A stretch of DNA of 64,000 bases, from positions 120,702,852 to 120,766,851 of the forward strand of contig JAUPFV010000004.1 of the NCBI GenBank assembly GCA_036936605.1. The letters are read 5' to 3'. Made by a program: the position numbers and the translations under genes. The notes under the pieces were generated by a model. It did not search any database. It was not told the origin of the DNA and was given only the letters and a program-made list of their open reading frames with translations. Below are positions 1 to 11,068 of the stretch, in pieces. Position 1 is the stretch's first letter. Every line of letters starts with the position of its first letter. The stretch comes from Limnanthes douglasii subsp. nivea. Lineage: Eukaryota > Streptophyta > Magnoliopsida > Brassicales > Limnanthaceae.

Positions 1-757
1 GTTTTTTGCTGCCAGAAGCACTCCTCCATGGTTAAGGCAAGAAGGTTGTTTGCTGAAGCTTTGGAGAGGTTGATCTTGTCTTCAAGGCTTTGGATGGTAA
101 GATATTTCTCTTCATAATTGATAACTTCAGCCGCAGTGTTTTTTACCTTGTCAAAGATGTTACCAAAGTTATCCTTATTCCATGTTTTAAAATCTCATTT
201 AAGCCTTTTTAAATTGTTCCATAAGATATTGAGAGTGCTTCCAGTCATGTTTCTGTTCCAGCTGTCTTCAACAGTCTTAATGAAGCTAGGATCCTTAGTT
301 CACATGTTGAGGAACTTGAAATTGCTACTGATTCTCGTGCTTTTGTTTGTGATACAGACTTTTAAGGGGTAATGATCGGAGCAAGTTCTAGCCATGTGGT
401 TCACATCAGTAGAGTTGAAACTGTTAGCCCAGCCTTGATTGATCAGGACCCAGTCTAGTATTTTGCCTTCGAGGTTTTTCATCCAAGTAAATTTAGTGCC
501 AGTAAAGTTCGTTTCCTCAAGCTTACAATCTTTAATCATGTCATTAAATTCTTCCACACTTTGCTTGCAATAGCTATTACAATTAACTTGATCTCTAATG
601 GATCTAGAAGTGTTGAAGTCTCTTAAAACCATCCAGTCCTTCACAGAAGCAGATATATTCTTTAAAAAATTCCACAGATCAAGTCTATTACCTCTCTGAC
701 ACTTGACATACACAAAGGTAATGTAGATTAGCTGACTGTAATTTATCAGATTGACTT
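1..757 (-). pseudogene. LINE retrotransposon fragment, endonuclease domain and following linker
   Basis: On the minus strand the frame at 713-300 reads like the second half of a plant L1-type apurinic endonuclease. It has W-MVLRDFN (normally GDFN, so one catalytic-loop residue is changed), then GTKFTWMKN, then a hydrophobic stretch with LDWVLINQGW, and the terminal catalytic SDHYPLKV motif. The homologous reading continues toward position 1 with a Lys-rich linker typical of the region between endonuclease and reverse transcriptase, but with stops. The 5' side of the LINE ends exactly at the boundary of the gypsy element at 758. Either E1 landed in the LINE or the LINE was already 5'-truncated there. 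No reverse transcriptase is in the window because the fragment runs off the left edge. Non-functional relic. Confidence 0.8.
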
Positions 758-1086
758 TGATAAGAGAATAAATGACAAGAATAAAGAATCTTGGATCTTG
801 GACCTGATGTGACTAAAGCTCAAAATGTAGAGAGAGAATCTAGAAAGAGAATATATTAAAGAATCGTCAACCTACCAAAAATAAATGGGCTCCCTTTTAT
901 AGTGGGGAATGTGAGACCCATTTATGTCCTTGGTAGTATCTTATTATTTCAAAATTAGTCCTTTACAAACTACTCTTTTTACACATTGCCTTCTAATAAA
1001 TGATAAATACAATATGGGGCATTTTTCCCTTCTCATATTTACAATTAACTCTTTTTCTATTGGGATCGGCGAATTACTTCCTTATC
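758..1086 (-). repeat. E1 3' LTR
   Basis: This 329-bp LTR matches 10399-10978 once the MITE in the other copy is removed. It starts tgataag and ends cttatca, a 7-bp terminal inverted repeat. A TATA box (tataaaa on the minus strand) lies near 893-902, followed downstream by a CT-rich leader (tctctctctac) around 828-840. Confidence 0.9.
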
Positions 1087-1102
1087 AGTAGCCCCTCCAG
1101 TC
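1087..1102 (-). other. E1 polypurine tract
   Basis: On the minus strand the sequence directly before the 3' LTR reads gactggaggggctac. Its position next to the LTR and its purine core match the polypurine tract that primes plus-strand DNA synthesis. E2 and E3 have the same ggggctact ending. Confidence 0.7.
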
Positions 1103-1570
1103 TTCAAGAGCATCGAGAATGAATACTTGTAAATAAATCATTTTGATATGCCGACGACGACTGCCTCGGCAACAAGAGGCCCTCGTTACCTCGGTATCAA
1201 ATGACACACTGCCTCGGGACCGACACGGCTTAAGGAAGTGCCCCATGACCATCTGCTTTCTCCTGAATGATGATTAACCCTCTTTGTTTGTCATTAAGGC
1301 TTCAGGAACTGCCACGAATCTTCCCTGATACTAAAAGAGCTTATTTCGAGACTATCTAAGAATACCGGGCGCACGGAGCCCATCCGAACTAGTCGTTGCA
1401 GACCTACGATGCTAGCCTGACTTGCGCATATGGTGTCCTATGTTGGGCTAAACCTACAAGTGTCATCCCCTTACTCGAAGCGTGCTCGTCTGCACATCTC
1501 TCCAAAAGACTCTTCAACTTCCCGCTGCTTTTCGTCGTTTGGACTCTCCCATGCGTAGAGCGGTTAAGGC
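1103..1570. other. E1 non-coding 3' region
   Basis: There is no credible coding frame. The stretch has several CTCGG-type words and lies upstream of the antisense promoter. It probably acts as 3' untranslated sequence of the main E1 transcript and as upstream region of the antisense unit. Confidence 0.4.
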
Positions 1571-1578
1571 AAGCTTCC

Positions 1579-1650
1579 TATAAATACTTCATTCACTAAA
1601 GCACTCTCAGAGAATTTCTAGAGAGAGAAATTCATGTTCTGTTCATTCTA
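1579..1650 (+). promoter_or_regulatory. putative promoter and leader of the E1 antisense ORF
   Basis: A TATA box (tataaata, 1579-1586) on the plus strand is followed within about 70 bp by repeated agagagagaaa/gagagagagag leader motifs. E2 (25025-25033, minus) and E3 (44338-44346, minus) show the same TATA plus GA-rich leader at the equivalent place and orientation, upstream of the opposite-strand ORF. Position and three-fold recurrence are the evidence; transcription is inferred. Confidence 0.5.
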
Positions 1651-2005
1651 GAGAGAGAGAGAGCAAAGTTTATGAAAAGTAAGACCCTGAAGCCAAAAGA
1701 AAAATCGAAAAGAAGACCGAGCCTGCATTTGGGTTTATCGACTGAGCCAGTATTGGCTACCGAGTTGAAGAGTACCAAGTTGCGGGACTAATTTGGAGTT
1801 CTGATACAAAACCCTTCGCACTTGTGCCTCTCCCTCACGACCCTGTCCTTCTTAATCCTGTTCCTGCTGAATCCTTCATCGTACCCGACGCTCTCCATAC
1901 TCCCCTATCGCTCAATTCGATCGTCCGACGCCTTCGTCGGTAAATTCTCCTGCCAGCTTAAACCCTTTTCTTCCTAGAAGCCAAGGCAATACCAGGTTTC
2001 TTTCA

Positions 2006-3797
2006 GTGGGAGATTCCAGTACATCTACTTCACCAGCGGGGGGTAACTCTCCCGAAATAGTACAGCTGACTCCCACCATTCAAGGATACCTGACGGGTAT
2101 CAATACAGCATGTACCCCTTTGGGTGTTGCCCGACGGGATCTCGACCGTCAGAACTTGGAGATCGAGCGCGCCTTTCAACAGCGGGAAGAAGAGTCAAAG
2201 CTCGCCCGCACCATTAGTAACTCTAGTTATTTAGAGCCTTTTTCTCAGTCGGTCGATCCTCCAGCAACCAGCTACCCTAAACCCGACACTATCCAAACAG
2301 AAGATGCTAGAGAGCCAGGAGCGGTTGTCTTAGTTGTTGAGGAAAGTGTTGCCGCTGCTCCTCCCGAAGAACCTTTTCCAGCGGAGATCAAAGTTGTCAT
2401 AACCAGTACTTATCACCGACTATTGCGCAGGGACAACATCATTTCCCTCTCTGAAGGAAAATATCTCTACTTCTCTGCCGCGAAATAGGCAGAGCTTCTG
2501 CTCCGGTGGGGGATCCCGGAGTGCGTCACCGTACGATTCCCCACTCCTGGTGAGACGCCCGTGCATGTTCGATCACAGGAGATTGTCATTTTCACAGAGC
2601 TCTTCAACTAGGGCCTCAGGTTTCCTCTGGATCCTGAAATCGCTCTGTACTTTAAGGCCCTTAACATCTGCCCCTAACAGCTAACGCCCAACACATGGTA
2701 TACGCTGATGTAATGCATAATGGTTTCTCGCCTATCGGGTCGGGTTATGCGGTTGACTGAGTACATTGCCATGTACGGGCTCTGGAAATCTCCCGAATCA
2801 CCCTTATTATATTCTTCCCTGGCCAACACTTGGAAGATTGTAAACGATTTCCTCGAAGGCGACAAGGGTTGGAAGTATCGGTTCGTCTTCCTTAGTGGCT
2901 GTTGGGAAAACGGTCGCCCCTATACTAAAGAGAACCCAATGCAATTGCTGCGGACATGGGTTCCCGATGGTAATCGTATTTTTTTTCTTAACGAAACGAC
3001 CGATCCTTTGTGTAGTGTCAAAGGAGTTCATCCAGGAGCTGAAGAAGAGCCATTTCAAAGCTGGCAAAGTGACCTTCCGAATTTCGAAGGACTTTTCCCG
3101 GAAGAACTGGGGTCGGGCGTTCCACCGTGCCTTCAAGAACAAAAATCTGATCATGAGCAACCTCTGGCGTTGCTCTGCTGAACCGCTTCTCTTGGAGCAG
3201 ATGCGCCATCCACCCAGCTTGGTGGATTCGGTTGCAAAGACAGATGCGCCCGACGCACACCTGTTCCTGCCCAAACGCAATAAGGCGCTTAGTAAGCGCT
3301 CCAAGTTGGACGAGGATGCCGAGCATGCGAATGCCAAGGCAGCGGAGGTCGACGCGGTGGGAAAAATGGATGAAGTTGCTGCTGAGGATGGCACAGCCCA
3401 TCGGTCTGAGGAGCTGACCAAGAAACGGAAGGAAAAGGCTCAGGCGGATGGTGCTCAAGCCAAAAAAATTGAAATGCTCAAAAGGAGAGTTGGGAAATTG
3501 GCTGTCTCGAAAATTCAGAGTCTTTTCTTTCGCTACTCCGCGGCGAAGAAAGCGAAAGAGATTGCCGATCTAAAAAATGCCAACGTTCTATTTGTTGACA
3601 AATGTTAAAAATGGACGGACAAAGAGACTGTTGAGGCTAAAGCTGCTTATATGCTGACCTTTCACAACCGATTCCCCGACCTTCCCCTTGGGTCCATGTG
3701 GTTGGATGTTCCCGAGGCAAATCGCATATCCGATGTGGTCTGCGAGGATGAAGAGTCGGACGACACAGAGATTGAGCCTGAGGATGAGGACGCTTAG
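2006..3797 (+). pseudogene. E1 antisense extra ORF (Tat/Retand-type), broken
   Basis: This lies on the strand opposite to gag-pol. Frame 2 opens at 2006 (MGDSSTSTSPAGG) and continues to about 3180, with in-frame stops near 2486, between 2600 and 2720, and a frameshift near 2900-3050. The second half (frame 3) runs to 3797 with one stop at 3606. The N-terminal half, around 2490-2710, has the pattern PGETP...VIFTELF, GLRFPLDPEIALYFKALNICP and QLTPNTWYTLM, interrupted by stops. This resembles proteins annotated as 'putative gypsy type transposon' (Pfam Transposase_28-like, from memory). The middle is charged and coiled-coil-like (about 3260-3600). The C-terminus has LGSMWLDVP followed by an acidic tail, shared with E2 and E3. 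Function unknown; the protein may act in regulation or nuclear targeting, but nothing here proves it. Confidence 0.7.
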
Positions 3798-3898
3798 ACT
3801 CCCCCCTTTATTTTTTGATCGAAATTTTGTAATTGTTGGGTCTGTAGAACCTTTTTTTGTAACTGACCACTTTTAAATGTTGAAGTTTTCCCATAATC

Positions 3899-4262
3899 TT
3901 GAAGTTGTGTCCAATAATGCTTGATTCAAAATTCTACATATGGTCGGGAATAAAATGTAGATCAGTTAAAGACTGAAAAACCTATTAAGGTTGTGTCGAT
4001 AAATGTTTACTTGAAAATTTTCTCATAGGGTCGGGAATAAAATGTAGATCAATTAAACACTGAAAAGCCTATTAAGGTTTTGTCGATCAATGTTTAATTA
4101 AAAAATTTCCCATAGGGTCGAGAATAAAATGTAGATCAGTTAAACACTGAAAAACCTATTAAGGTTCTGTCGATCAATGTTTAATTGAAAATTTTCCGAT
4201 AGGGTCGGGAATAAAATGTAGATCAGTTAAACACTGAAAAACCTATTAAGGATGTTGATCGA
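3899..4262. repeat. 87-bp tandem repeat in E1, about 4 copies
   Basis: The word gtcgggaataaaatg recurs at 3943, 4030, 4117 (with one change) and 4204, an exact 87-bp period. The block sits between the end of pol (4478) and the antisense ORF (3797). Tat elements are known to carry variable tandem arrays in this 3' untranslated zone, which can seed satellites. E2 and E3 have unrelated arrays in the same place. Confidence 0.9.
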
Positions 4263-4477
4263 TTAAGATCGCCAAAAGTTGTCTATCAGCTCGTCAGCCT
4301 ATGGACTCCCTTTTAATATATCTGAATTTTAAAGGCAAAACGTTGGATTAAAAAGGTCGGTTGTTATGTACGCCTCATTAAAACCTTCCCGCGCCACCGG
4401 GGTAGGAAATCGTACGTCCCCGACTAAAGGTTCTTACATAAACAGTGATTACAAAAAATTTACAAAGATCGATAAAA

Positions 4478-5608
4478 CTACTCCAAGTAGAACTTCAAAT
4501 GTTCGATGTTCCACGGGAGCCTCAATAAACGTCCATGCTTATCCTGCACTCGATATGTCCCACTCTTAATTCTTTCCACTACTTTATACGGGCCTTCCCA
4601 AATCGGGGCGAGTTTGCCGAGGCTTTTGTCTTTGGTATGCAGAAAAACTCTTCTCAAAACCCTATCCCCGACTTTGAACTCTCGCCGACGTACTTTTGAT
4701 GCAAACCGACTCCTCATTAAAGTCTGATAATGCAAATAATTCAGTTGAGCTCGGCTTATTTTTTCTTCTATCAGGTCTAGAGCTAGTCGTCGGTCGTCCT
4801 TGTTTTTTATTCACATCATATCTCCCGATCCTAAAGGAGGGGAAGATTAACGCTGCTGGGATGACAACATCCATTCCATACACCAAGGAATAGGGTGATT
4901 CTTTAGTCGTCGTTCGAGGTGTAGTTCGGTAAGCCCATAATACTTCTTGCAAGTAATCCGACCATTTGCCAGCTTTTCCTTCGAGGTTTTTTTTGAGCCT
5001 GTCCAAGATGGTTCGGTTTGTGACTTCAACTTGCCTGTTCGCCTGGGAATGAAAGGGGCAGAAAAGCATTGCCTAATCCTATGTGTCGTATAAAAAGATT
5101 TCATCTCGCTGCTGTCTCCGTTGTCCATGGTGAGCTTCTGGGGTATCCCGAACCTGCAGCAAATGTTCGACCAGATAAATTTGATGATATTCTTAGTTCT
5201 CGTTCCCGATAAAGGCTCGGCTTCTACACATTTAGAAAAGTAATCTACAGCCACCACAATCGTCTGTCTACCACCAGATGCCATCGATAACGGTCCCACT
5301 AGATCTATTCCCCATCGGTCAAAAGACAGGCCTTCAGATATTGATTCTAAAGGAGTCATGGGCATATTGATCGCATTTGCGAATCTTTGACAGGTGTCGC
5401 ACGTTTTCACTATCTGCTGAGCATCGGCAGTTATCGTTGGCCAATAAAAATTGGCGAGAAAAATTCTTCTTATTAGTACCTTGTAACCGTAGTGAGCCGC
5501 GCCTTCTCCGTCGTGTAATTCGGATACAATTATCTGTGATTCATTTTCCCCCAAGCATCTCAGCAAAGGCATGTTGAAAAACTTTTTGTACAGTATATCT
5601 CCCAACAA
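4478..5608 (-). pseudogene. E1 integrase and C-terminal end of pol
   Basis: Frames 5608-4847, 5069-4662 and 4735-4478 together cover integrase, so at least two frameshifts are present. The zinc-binding HHCC part is visible (SELHDGEGAAHYGY...CDTCQRF). The DDE core follows: the first Asp in WGIDLVGPL and the second in LTMDNGD, where the usual TDNGPQF context is damaged. The Glu region is in QVEVTNRTIL. The end has the plant-gypsy motif FKVGDRVLRRVF, then LAPIWEGPYKV and a final WNIEHLKFYLE before the stop. The enzyme would insert element cDNA into the genome. This copy cannot make an intact protein. Confidence 0.85.
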
Positions 5609-5719
5609 AATATAGCCTCAGGCCTTGTTTCGTACCTTTCGAGCTGCGATACTGTCCTCTGGTAGTAGTCCTTCGGCCAGGAAAGCTATAATATCTCTTC
5701 TCCAGTCCGATATAGTTAC

Positions 5720-6124
5720 CTAGGATATCTGACAGGCGATTTCTGGTCGATTATCCAGCTCTGCCCTCGTTATGATCGACGGATTTTCTTGTTCGGTTAT
5801 CCAGGGATGACTGCTTGAACAGGATGCCGACGCTAGGGAGTCCGCAATAACGTTTTCGGTCATGGGGACGTGCTCATATGTTACTTTGGAAAATGATACG
5901 GCTAACACTCGTAATGCTGCTAAGTATTGAACCAGGTGCTCTTTCCTAGCTTCCGAAGCTCCCGAGGCCTGATTAATCAAACGTTGAGAATCACTAACAA
6001 GACGTATGTGCTTAGCCCCGCACACCTGTGCTAATCTCAAACCAGCTAAGGCAGCTTCATATTCCGTTTCATTATTAGAGGTGGTAAAACCAAATCGGAT
6101 TGCCTGATGCATACTTATGCCCAC
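5720..6124 (-). pseudogene. E1 second (archaeal-type) RNase H domain
   Basis: This domain lies between the usual RNase H and integrase. Conserved acidic positions are visible in NNETEYEAALAGL (Glu), VSDSQRLI (Asp) and ENVIADSLA (final Asp). A second RNase H of this kind is characteristic of Tat-lineage gypsy elements and is thought to have been acquired separately from the retroviral-type domain. The start of the domain, upstream of 6124, is in another frame. Confidence 0.85.
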
Positions 6125-6331
6125 ATGGGTGATTAGCTGTACGGCCGCGCCACACCCATTGACGTTCGACCCACTATCAGTTCGAATAACCCACTCTACT
6201 AGCTCGTCTTTCTCGGGCAGCTCTTCTTGGTCTGGTCGATCGGAATAAAATTCGACTATAAAATCAGCCAGGGCCTGGCCTTTGATGGTTGTTCTTGGCT
6301 CAAAATTGATGTCAAAATTTCCCAGCTCGAC

Positions 6332-7652
6332 CTACCATTTAGACATTCTTCCTGACATGTCCAGTCGCTGAAGAACGTATTTGAGTGGAAAAGAGGTTCG
6401 AACGACAATGGGGTGGGCCTGAAAATATGGACGCATTTTTTGAGCCGCGGTCACCAAAGCCAAGGACATTTTTTCCAGCTTCAAATACCGTGTCTCTGCA
6501 TCCAGTAGGCTTTTGCTCATGAAGTATACCGCTTTGGGAACCGTTCCCGATTCAATGATCAATGCTGCACTCACTGCAAAATCTAAAACTGCTATATAAA
6601 AAAAAAGAGTCTCCCCTGTCCGGGGCTTCGTTAGAAGGTTCGGGGATGATAAATAAGTTTTGATCCCTAAAAAGGCCTTATCACAAGAGGGTGTAAAAAA
6701 AAGACTTAGCGTTCCTCAAGACCTGAAAAAAGGGAGTGCACTTGTCAGATGATCGAGAAATAAATCGGTTCAGAGCCGCTAATTGCCCGGTTAATATCGG
6801 AACCTCCTTGACATTCCTGGGTGGGGTCATGTCGGTAAGAGCTTGTAATTTGACCGGGTCTGCCTCGATTCTTTTATCACTGACAAAGAATCTCATAAAT
6901 TTGCCCGACCTGACCCCAAAAGAACATTTCTCCGAGTTCAACTTGAGATTTATCCCCCTCAGATTGCCAAACGTCTCCCTCAAATTAGCGATATGGTCTT
7001 CATCTGTGCCGCTCTTCACAAGCATGCCATCGATGTAAACCTCCATATTTCTTCCTATCTGACAGTCAAAAGTCTTGTTCACCAATCTTTGGTAAGTTGC
7101 TCCTGCATTTTTAAACCCAAATGGCATAACCTTTTAACAACATAAGCCTCGGCCCGTGACAAACGTTGTGCTTTGCTGGTCTGCTGGGTGCAACTTGATT
7201 TGATTATACCCTGCATATGCATCCATAAACGAGAGTAGTCTGTTTCCTGACGTCGAATCCACCAACTGGTCAATTCTCGGCATCAGGAAGGGGTCTTTCG
7301 GGCACGATCGATTAAGGTCGGTAAAGTTTACGCACATCCTCCACTTGCCATTTTTTGTTTTAACCATGATGGAATTGGATGTCCAAAGCGGGTAAATTGA
7401 TTCCTTGATGTGACCGATGCTGAGCATTCTTTCAACCTCTCTCAGAATAATCTCTGTCTTTTCTGGTGAAAAGGCCCGACGCTTTTGTGAAACAGGTCTG
7501 ACGTTCTTATTGACAGTCAGGTTGTGAATTGCATGGTCTTCTGGGACTCTGGTAACGTCCTTTGAGCACCACGCAAACAAATTCAAATTATCCTGTAGCA
7601 ATGAAATCAATTCTCTCTTGAAGCCTGGTGATAAGTTAGTTCCTATCTGCAA
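6332..7652 (-). pseudogene. E1 reverse transcriptase and first RNase H
   Basis: Reverse transcriptase is split over frames 7652-7134 and 7127-6681; RNase H follows at 6574-6332. The N-terminal motif SIYPLWTSNSIMVKTKNGKW, the motif FTDLNRSCPKDPF and SFMDAYAGYNQI are clear, as is MPFGFKNAGATYQRLVN. The catalytic box reads VYIDGML instead of YIDD, so one catalytic aspartate is lost. RNase H shows YFMSKSLLDAETRYLKLEKM. Between 6681 and 6574 the frame is broken. The product would copy element RNA to DNA and degrade the RNA; this copy is inactive as it stands. Confidence 0.9.
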
Positions 7653-7810
7653 AACTCTTCATTCGGTAAAGTGGTGTTTTTCACATTCTTCATCGGTGGT
7701 AAAAAAAAACTAGGAGCTTCCCTGGGATCGTCGACAGGTAGCGACCCCAAGGGAAGTCCCGCTAATTGCTAGTCTCGTACTTGCTCCATCTCTTGATCCC
7801 TTTTTGGTGC

Positions 7811-8383
7811 TTAAGCCGCCCGATAGCATTCTCTTGCTGTTTTCTGGCTGCTTCGCACCACCCCTACGTTATTCCCGACCACGTATTTCAAGCATTGATG
7901 AATAGTGGACGTTACCGCGTGCATTCGCGACAGCCATGATCTCCCAAATATCACATTATGGAAGGCTGGTGCATCTACCACGACGAACAAAACAGTGACC
8001 TCCTTCTTGAAAGGCCTGCGGTACAGCTGAACAATGCCTTCGAACTCTCCAATCACTTCTGGTGCCGATCCTGTGAACCCCACGATAGTTCGGTCCGAAC
8101 GCATAATCACTGGGGGTGTCTTGAACTGAGAAAATGTTGATGCAAATATTATGTTTGCTGAGCTTCCGGTATCTACGAGGATGCGTCGGACTTCTTCCCC
8201 TGCAATGGCCGCCCCGATAACGACGACGTCTTCGTGAGGACCGGCTATGTCTTGCATGTAGTCGTCGTCAAAATACAAAATCGTTGAAGGGATGCCTTTT
8301 GAGTGGGGATAAGACCGAGCTTCCAACTGAGTTTCCAGGTTCACAATATGTCGCTTTCGGGAAGAGTGCGTGATCCTTGCCAT
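7811..8383 (-). pseudogene. E1 aspartic protease region
   Basis: A 190-codon frame contains a retroviral-type aspartic protease: VVVIGAAIAGEEVRRIL followed by the active-site VDTGSSANIIF, then TIVGFTGSAPEVIGEFEG and FHNVIFGRSWLSRMHAV, which match the flap and the C-terminal ILGR part of plant gypsy proteases. The catalytic DTGSS is intact. The enzyme would process the Gag-Pol polyprotein. Flanking frames with gag (8407) and RT (7652) do not join. Confidence 0.9.
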
Positions 8384-8406
8384 AGAATCACCCCAAAAAT
8401 AGTCAA

Positions 8407-10323
8407 TTATTCAAAAAAATGACAGAGGTTCCTCACATTTCCTTTACTTTCCAAAGCTTCTTCTTCAATGACCCCGATGAGGTTACGGCTGGCATCGGGA
8501 TCAAGATATTCAACGGAGACGTCAAAAAGGTTGGTTACTTCGGAGATTGCCATGGTTGTCTCTGGCTTCTGAACCGTCACGATCTCTTTTGAAGCTGCGC
8601 CCTGTTGCACTTTCTTTTTCACATAATCGAGTAGGTTTCCGTGTTCTATCAGCATCTGTATTTCCTTTTTGAGAGCTATACAATCCTTGGTATCGTGGCC
8701 CACGTCTTCATGGTATCGACAGTACCGGTTGTTCCTATTTTCCAGAGGTGTTGGTATGGGGAAGGGCCTCTGATACATCCCGCTCTTCTTAGTCTTTTCA
8801 TAGATTGTGGATACGCATACTGTCAAATCAGCGAAGTAAGCAAGTCGGATCCATTTATTGGACATCGGTCGTGAAACCACCTGGTTGGTCTGTTTCGCCC
8901 TTTGGCCCTGGGACGCCAGAGGTTTGATCGGTGTGGACTGGGTCGGTGGAATTGTGTTAATCGACTGGATTTACGGGGCATAACCAGATTGAGTACCCTG
9001 CTTTATGACGACCGACGCTTGTGCACTCTGCTGGATTTGCGCTGCCAACTCGGACGTCTCGGTTTCTTCTATCAGTATTTGCTTTTCCACCTGAGCTAGA
9101 AGGGCGGAAAAAATGAACGTTTGTTTCTTAGTGACTCCTTGTTTCATCGGTCCTGGGAGGAGCCCTAAACGATATGCTGTCAGAGCTACGTTCTCTTCGC
9201 AATGATCAAGGTCGGTCTTCGCATCGATAAAGCGCCTGGTGTAATCCCTGAGGCTCTCTCCCAGCCTTTGTTTACAGTTAACGATCGTATCCTCATTCGC
9301 CCGAAAACTTTTGCTTCCCACAAACTGCTGGCGGAACATCACCCAGAACATTCTAAAAAAATTTATACAACCCTGTGGTAGCCGGTTGTACCACTTAGAT
9401 GCCCGATCCTTGAAAGTCATCGAGAAAGCTCGGCATAACAACTTATTGTCATTATCGAAACTCAACATAAATTTTTTGAAAGCTTCTAAATGGTTGTCCG
9501 GATCTCTTTTAACATCGTACTTTTCCAATTTAGAAATGTCAAACCTCTTTAGGAAGTGTCCCGAAAAGATCTCGTCTCATAACGGCGAAGCTCTCCAATT
9601 CATTCTGAATCCGAAAGAACCGCCTCCGAGCTCCTCGGTCTGAACTCCATACAGTCCTTCGTTTCCCGGGTTGATGAACTGTCCAGTGACCATGTACCCC
9701 TGGGTCTGGCTATTCGATGGTTGCCATTGTACCTGGGGTAGGACTACCCGCTCCTCTCTACTGCCCGTTAACATCTCTTCTTTTTCCAGCGAATCTGACG
9801 CCCGTTTCTCGGTGCTACCCTTTTTGAACTTGGGTGAGTCAGAACGTGGTGCCCTATTCCACCGGGAATTTCTCTTTTGCGCGCGTTTTTTTAGTCTTTC
9901 CTTGCGTCGGTATTCTTTTCCCGACGAATCGTCCAAAGTATAAATAGTAGAAATACCCCGGTCATCCTTTTGGTATCGCTCAGCTCCTCCATCTCGGTCC
10001 CCATCCGGGCGGGGCTCCCGATAATATCGAACGGGTCAGGCATCGATACGGTGGTCAACACTCGGATAGCCTTCTCCACGGTTGTCTACGATCGGCTATT
10101 TTCCTTTGCCTTCCCGAATTCTCTTGTCATCCAGAGTTCGCTCCTTTTCAGCGTTCAGCTTTGCGATGTCCTCTAGTAACTGTCTTCTGGTCATGATAAG
10201 AGTTGATCGCTTATCCCGACGCTGCGCATAATACTTCCGCCCTGGTATTTCCTCGCCCTCGGATAACGAAATGGCTCGGGGCACCTCTCTCCCGACCCTC
10301 TCCCCAGCTGCTTCGTCATTCAT
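8407..10323 (-). pseudogene. E1 gag
   Basis: Pieces are 10323-10096 (N-terminal, charged, coiled-coil-like), 9936-9577 (basic/proline-rich linker), 9528-8971 (retrotransposon gag core) and 8880-8407 (nucleocapsid-like). The core has DPDNHLEAFKKFM, RAFSMTFKDRASKWYNRLP, FVGSKSFRANEDTIVNCKQR and GESLRDYTRRFIDA, the usual plant Tat gag signature. The C-terminal segment has YCRYHEDVGHDTKDC, the zinc-knuckle-like C/H pattern of this lineage. Stops and frameshifts separate the pieces, so no full Gag is encoded. Gag would form the cytoplasmic particle in which cDNA is made. Confidence 0.85.
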
Positions 10324-10378
10324 CCTTTTTGATTAAATCGCGATTTTCAAAGAAAAAGTTTTCTTTTTGGTATCACGC

Positions 10379-10397
10379 GTTCCCACAGACGGCGCCA
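10379..10397 (-). other. E1 primer-binding site
   Basis: On the minus strand the sequence starting one base after the 5' LTR is tggcgccgtctgtgggaac. E3 has tggcgccatctgtgggaa at the same place. The tggcgcc start is complementary to a tRNA 3' end; which tRNA could not be settled by eye. Confidence 0.75.
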
Positions 10398-10398
10398 A

Positions 10399-10978
10399 TG
10401 ATGAGAGAATTAATGACAAGAATAACGAATCTTGGATCTTGGACCTGATGTGACTAAAGCTCAAAATGTAGAGAGAGAATCTAGAAAGAGAATATATTAA
10501 AGAATTGTCCACCTACCAAGAATAAATGGGCTCCCTTTTATAGTGAGGAAGGTGAGACCATTTATATCCTTGGTAGTCTCTTATTATTTCACAATTAGTC
10601 TTTTACAAACTACTCTTTTTACACGTTGTCTTCTAATAAATAATAAATGGGAATTGCTAAAAAAAACTGCCAAAACTATTCCGTGTAGTTGCATTTTCAA
10701 TTTTTTAAATATTTATAAAATTGTTATTCACCAAAAAAAACTTAAAATTCCTAAATTCTATTTATTTTAATTATTTACATTTTATACAAAATTTATATTT
10801 GTTAAAAAATACTTAAAACCTTTAAATTTTAATAATTTATTTTTTATACAACTTCATGGAGTAATTTTGGCCCTTCTTTTAGCAATTCCCATAATAAATA
10901 TAATATGGGACATTTTTCCCTTCACATATTTACAATTGACTCTTTTTCTATTGAGATCGACGAATTACTTCCTTATCG
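10399..10978 (-). repeat. E1 5' LTR, interrupted by a MITE
   Basis: This is the promoter LTR of E1. Without the inserted MITE and its duplicated target it is about 329 bp, equal to the left copy. The TATA box on the minus strand is near 10534-10543 and is intact. The MITE lies upstream of the TATA box in the U3 part. Confidence 0.9.
10649..10890. mobile_element. 242-bp MITE, Mutator-type target duplication
   Basis: The termini are gggaattgctaaaa and its inverse ttttagcaattccc (14 bp perfect). It is flanked on both sides by the 9-bp repeat ataataaat (10640-10648 and 10891-10899). The other LTR (about 1001-1009) shows the empty site. It is AT-rich with no coding frame. The 9-bp duplication is characteristic of Mutator-like elements. 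It inserted after E1 itself. Confidence 0.93.
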
Positions 10979-10984
10979 AACTTC

Positions 10985-11068
10985 AGTATGCACTAATTGA
11001 ACATGATCAATCTTTATATTAATTTAAGTATGCACTAATTGAACATGATCAATCTTTATATTAATTTG
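10985..11068. repeat. 42-bp tandem duplication
   Basis: Two almost identical 42-bp units begin at 10985 and 11027 (agtatgcactaattgaac...). The pair starts 6 bp outside the E1 LTR. No coding role seen. Confidence 0.9.

Larger units (their letters stand above)
758..10978 (-). mobile_element. E1: Ty3/gypsy LTR retrotransposon, Tat-type, about 10.2 kb
   Basis: Complete element on the minus strand bounded by LTRs of about 329 bp that begin tgat and end in ttatca/ttatcg. The likely 5-bp target duplication is gactt (753-757) versus aactt (10979-10983), 4 of 5 matching. Order on the minus strand: 5' LTR, primer-binding site, gag, protease, reverse transcriptase-RNase H, a second RNase H, integrase, 87-bp tandem repeats, an opposite-strand extra ORF, polypurine tract, 3' LTR. 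The second RNase H and the extra antisense ORF are hallmarks of the Tat lineage (Retand-like elements). About 22 differences between the LTRs by eye (about 93% identity) suggest a moderately old insertion. It is visibly GC-richer than E2 and E3. Confidence 0.9.

Noticed and set aside
2807..3458. Minus-strand frames of 146-204 codons overlapping the E1 antisense ORF
   Set aside because: They are mirror frames of the GC-rich plus-strand coding region; only the plus strand has motifs shared with E2 and E3.
10979..11068. Continuation of the LINE endonuclease on the far side of E1
   Set aside because: A few residues (HVQLVHTEV) look vaguely suitable, but the rest does not match and a tandem duplication lies here.
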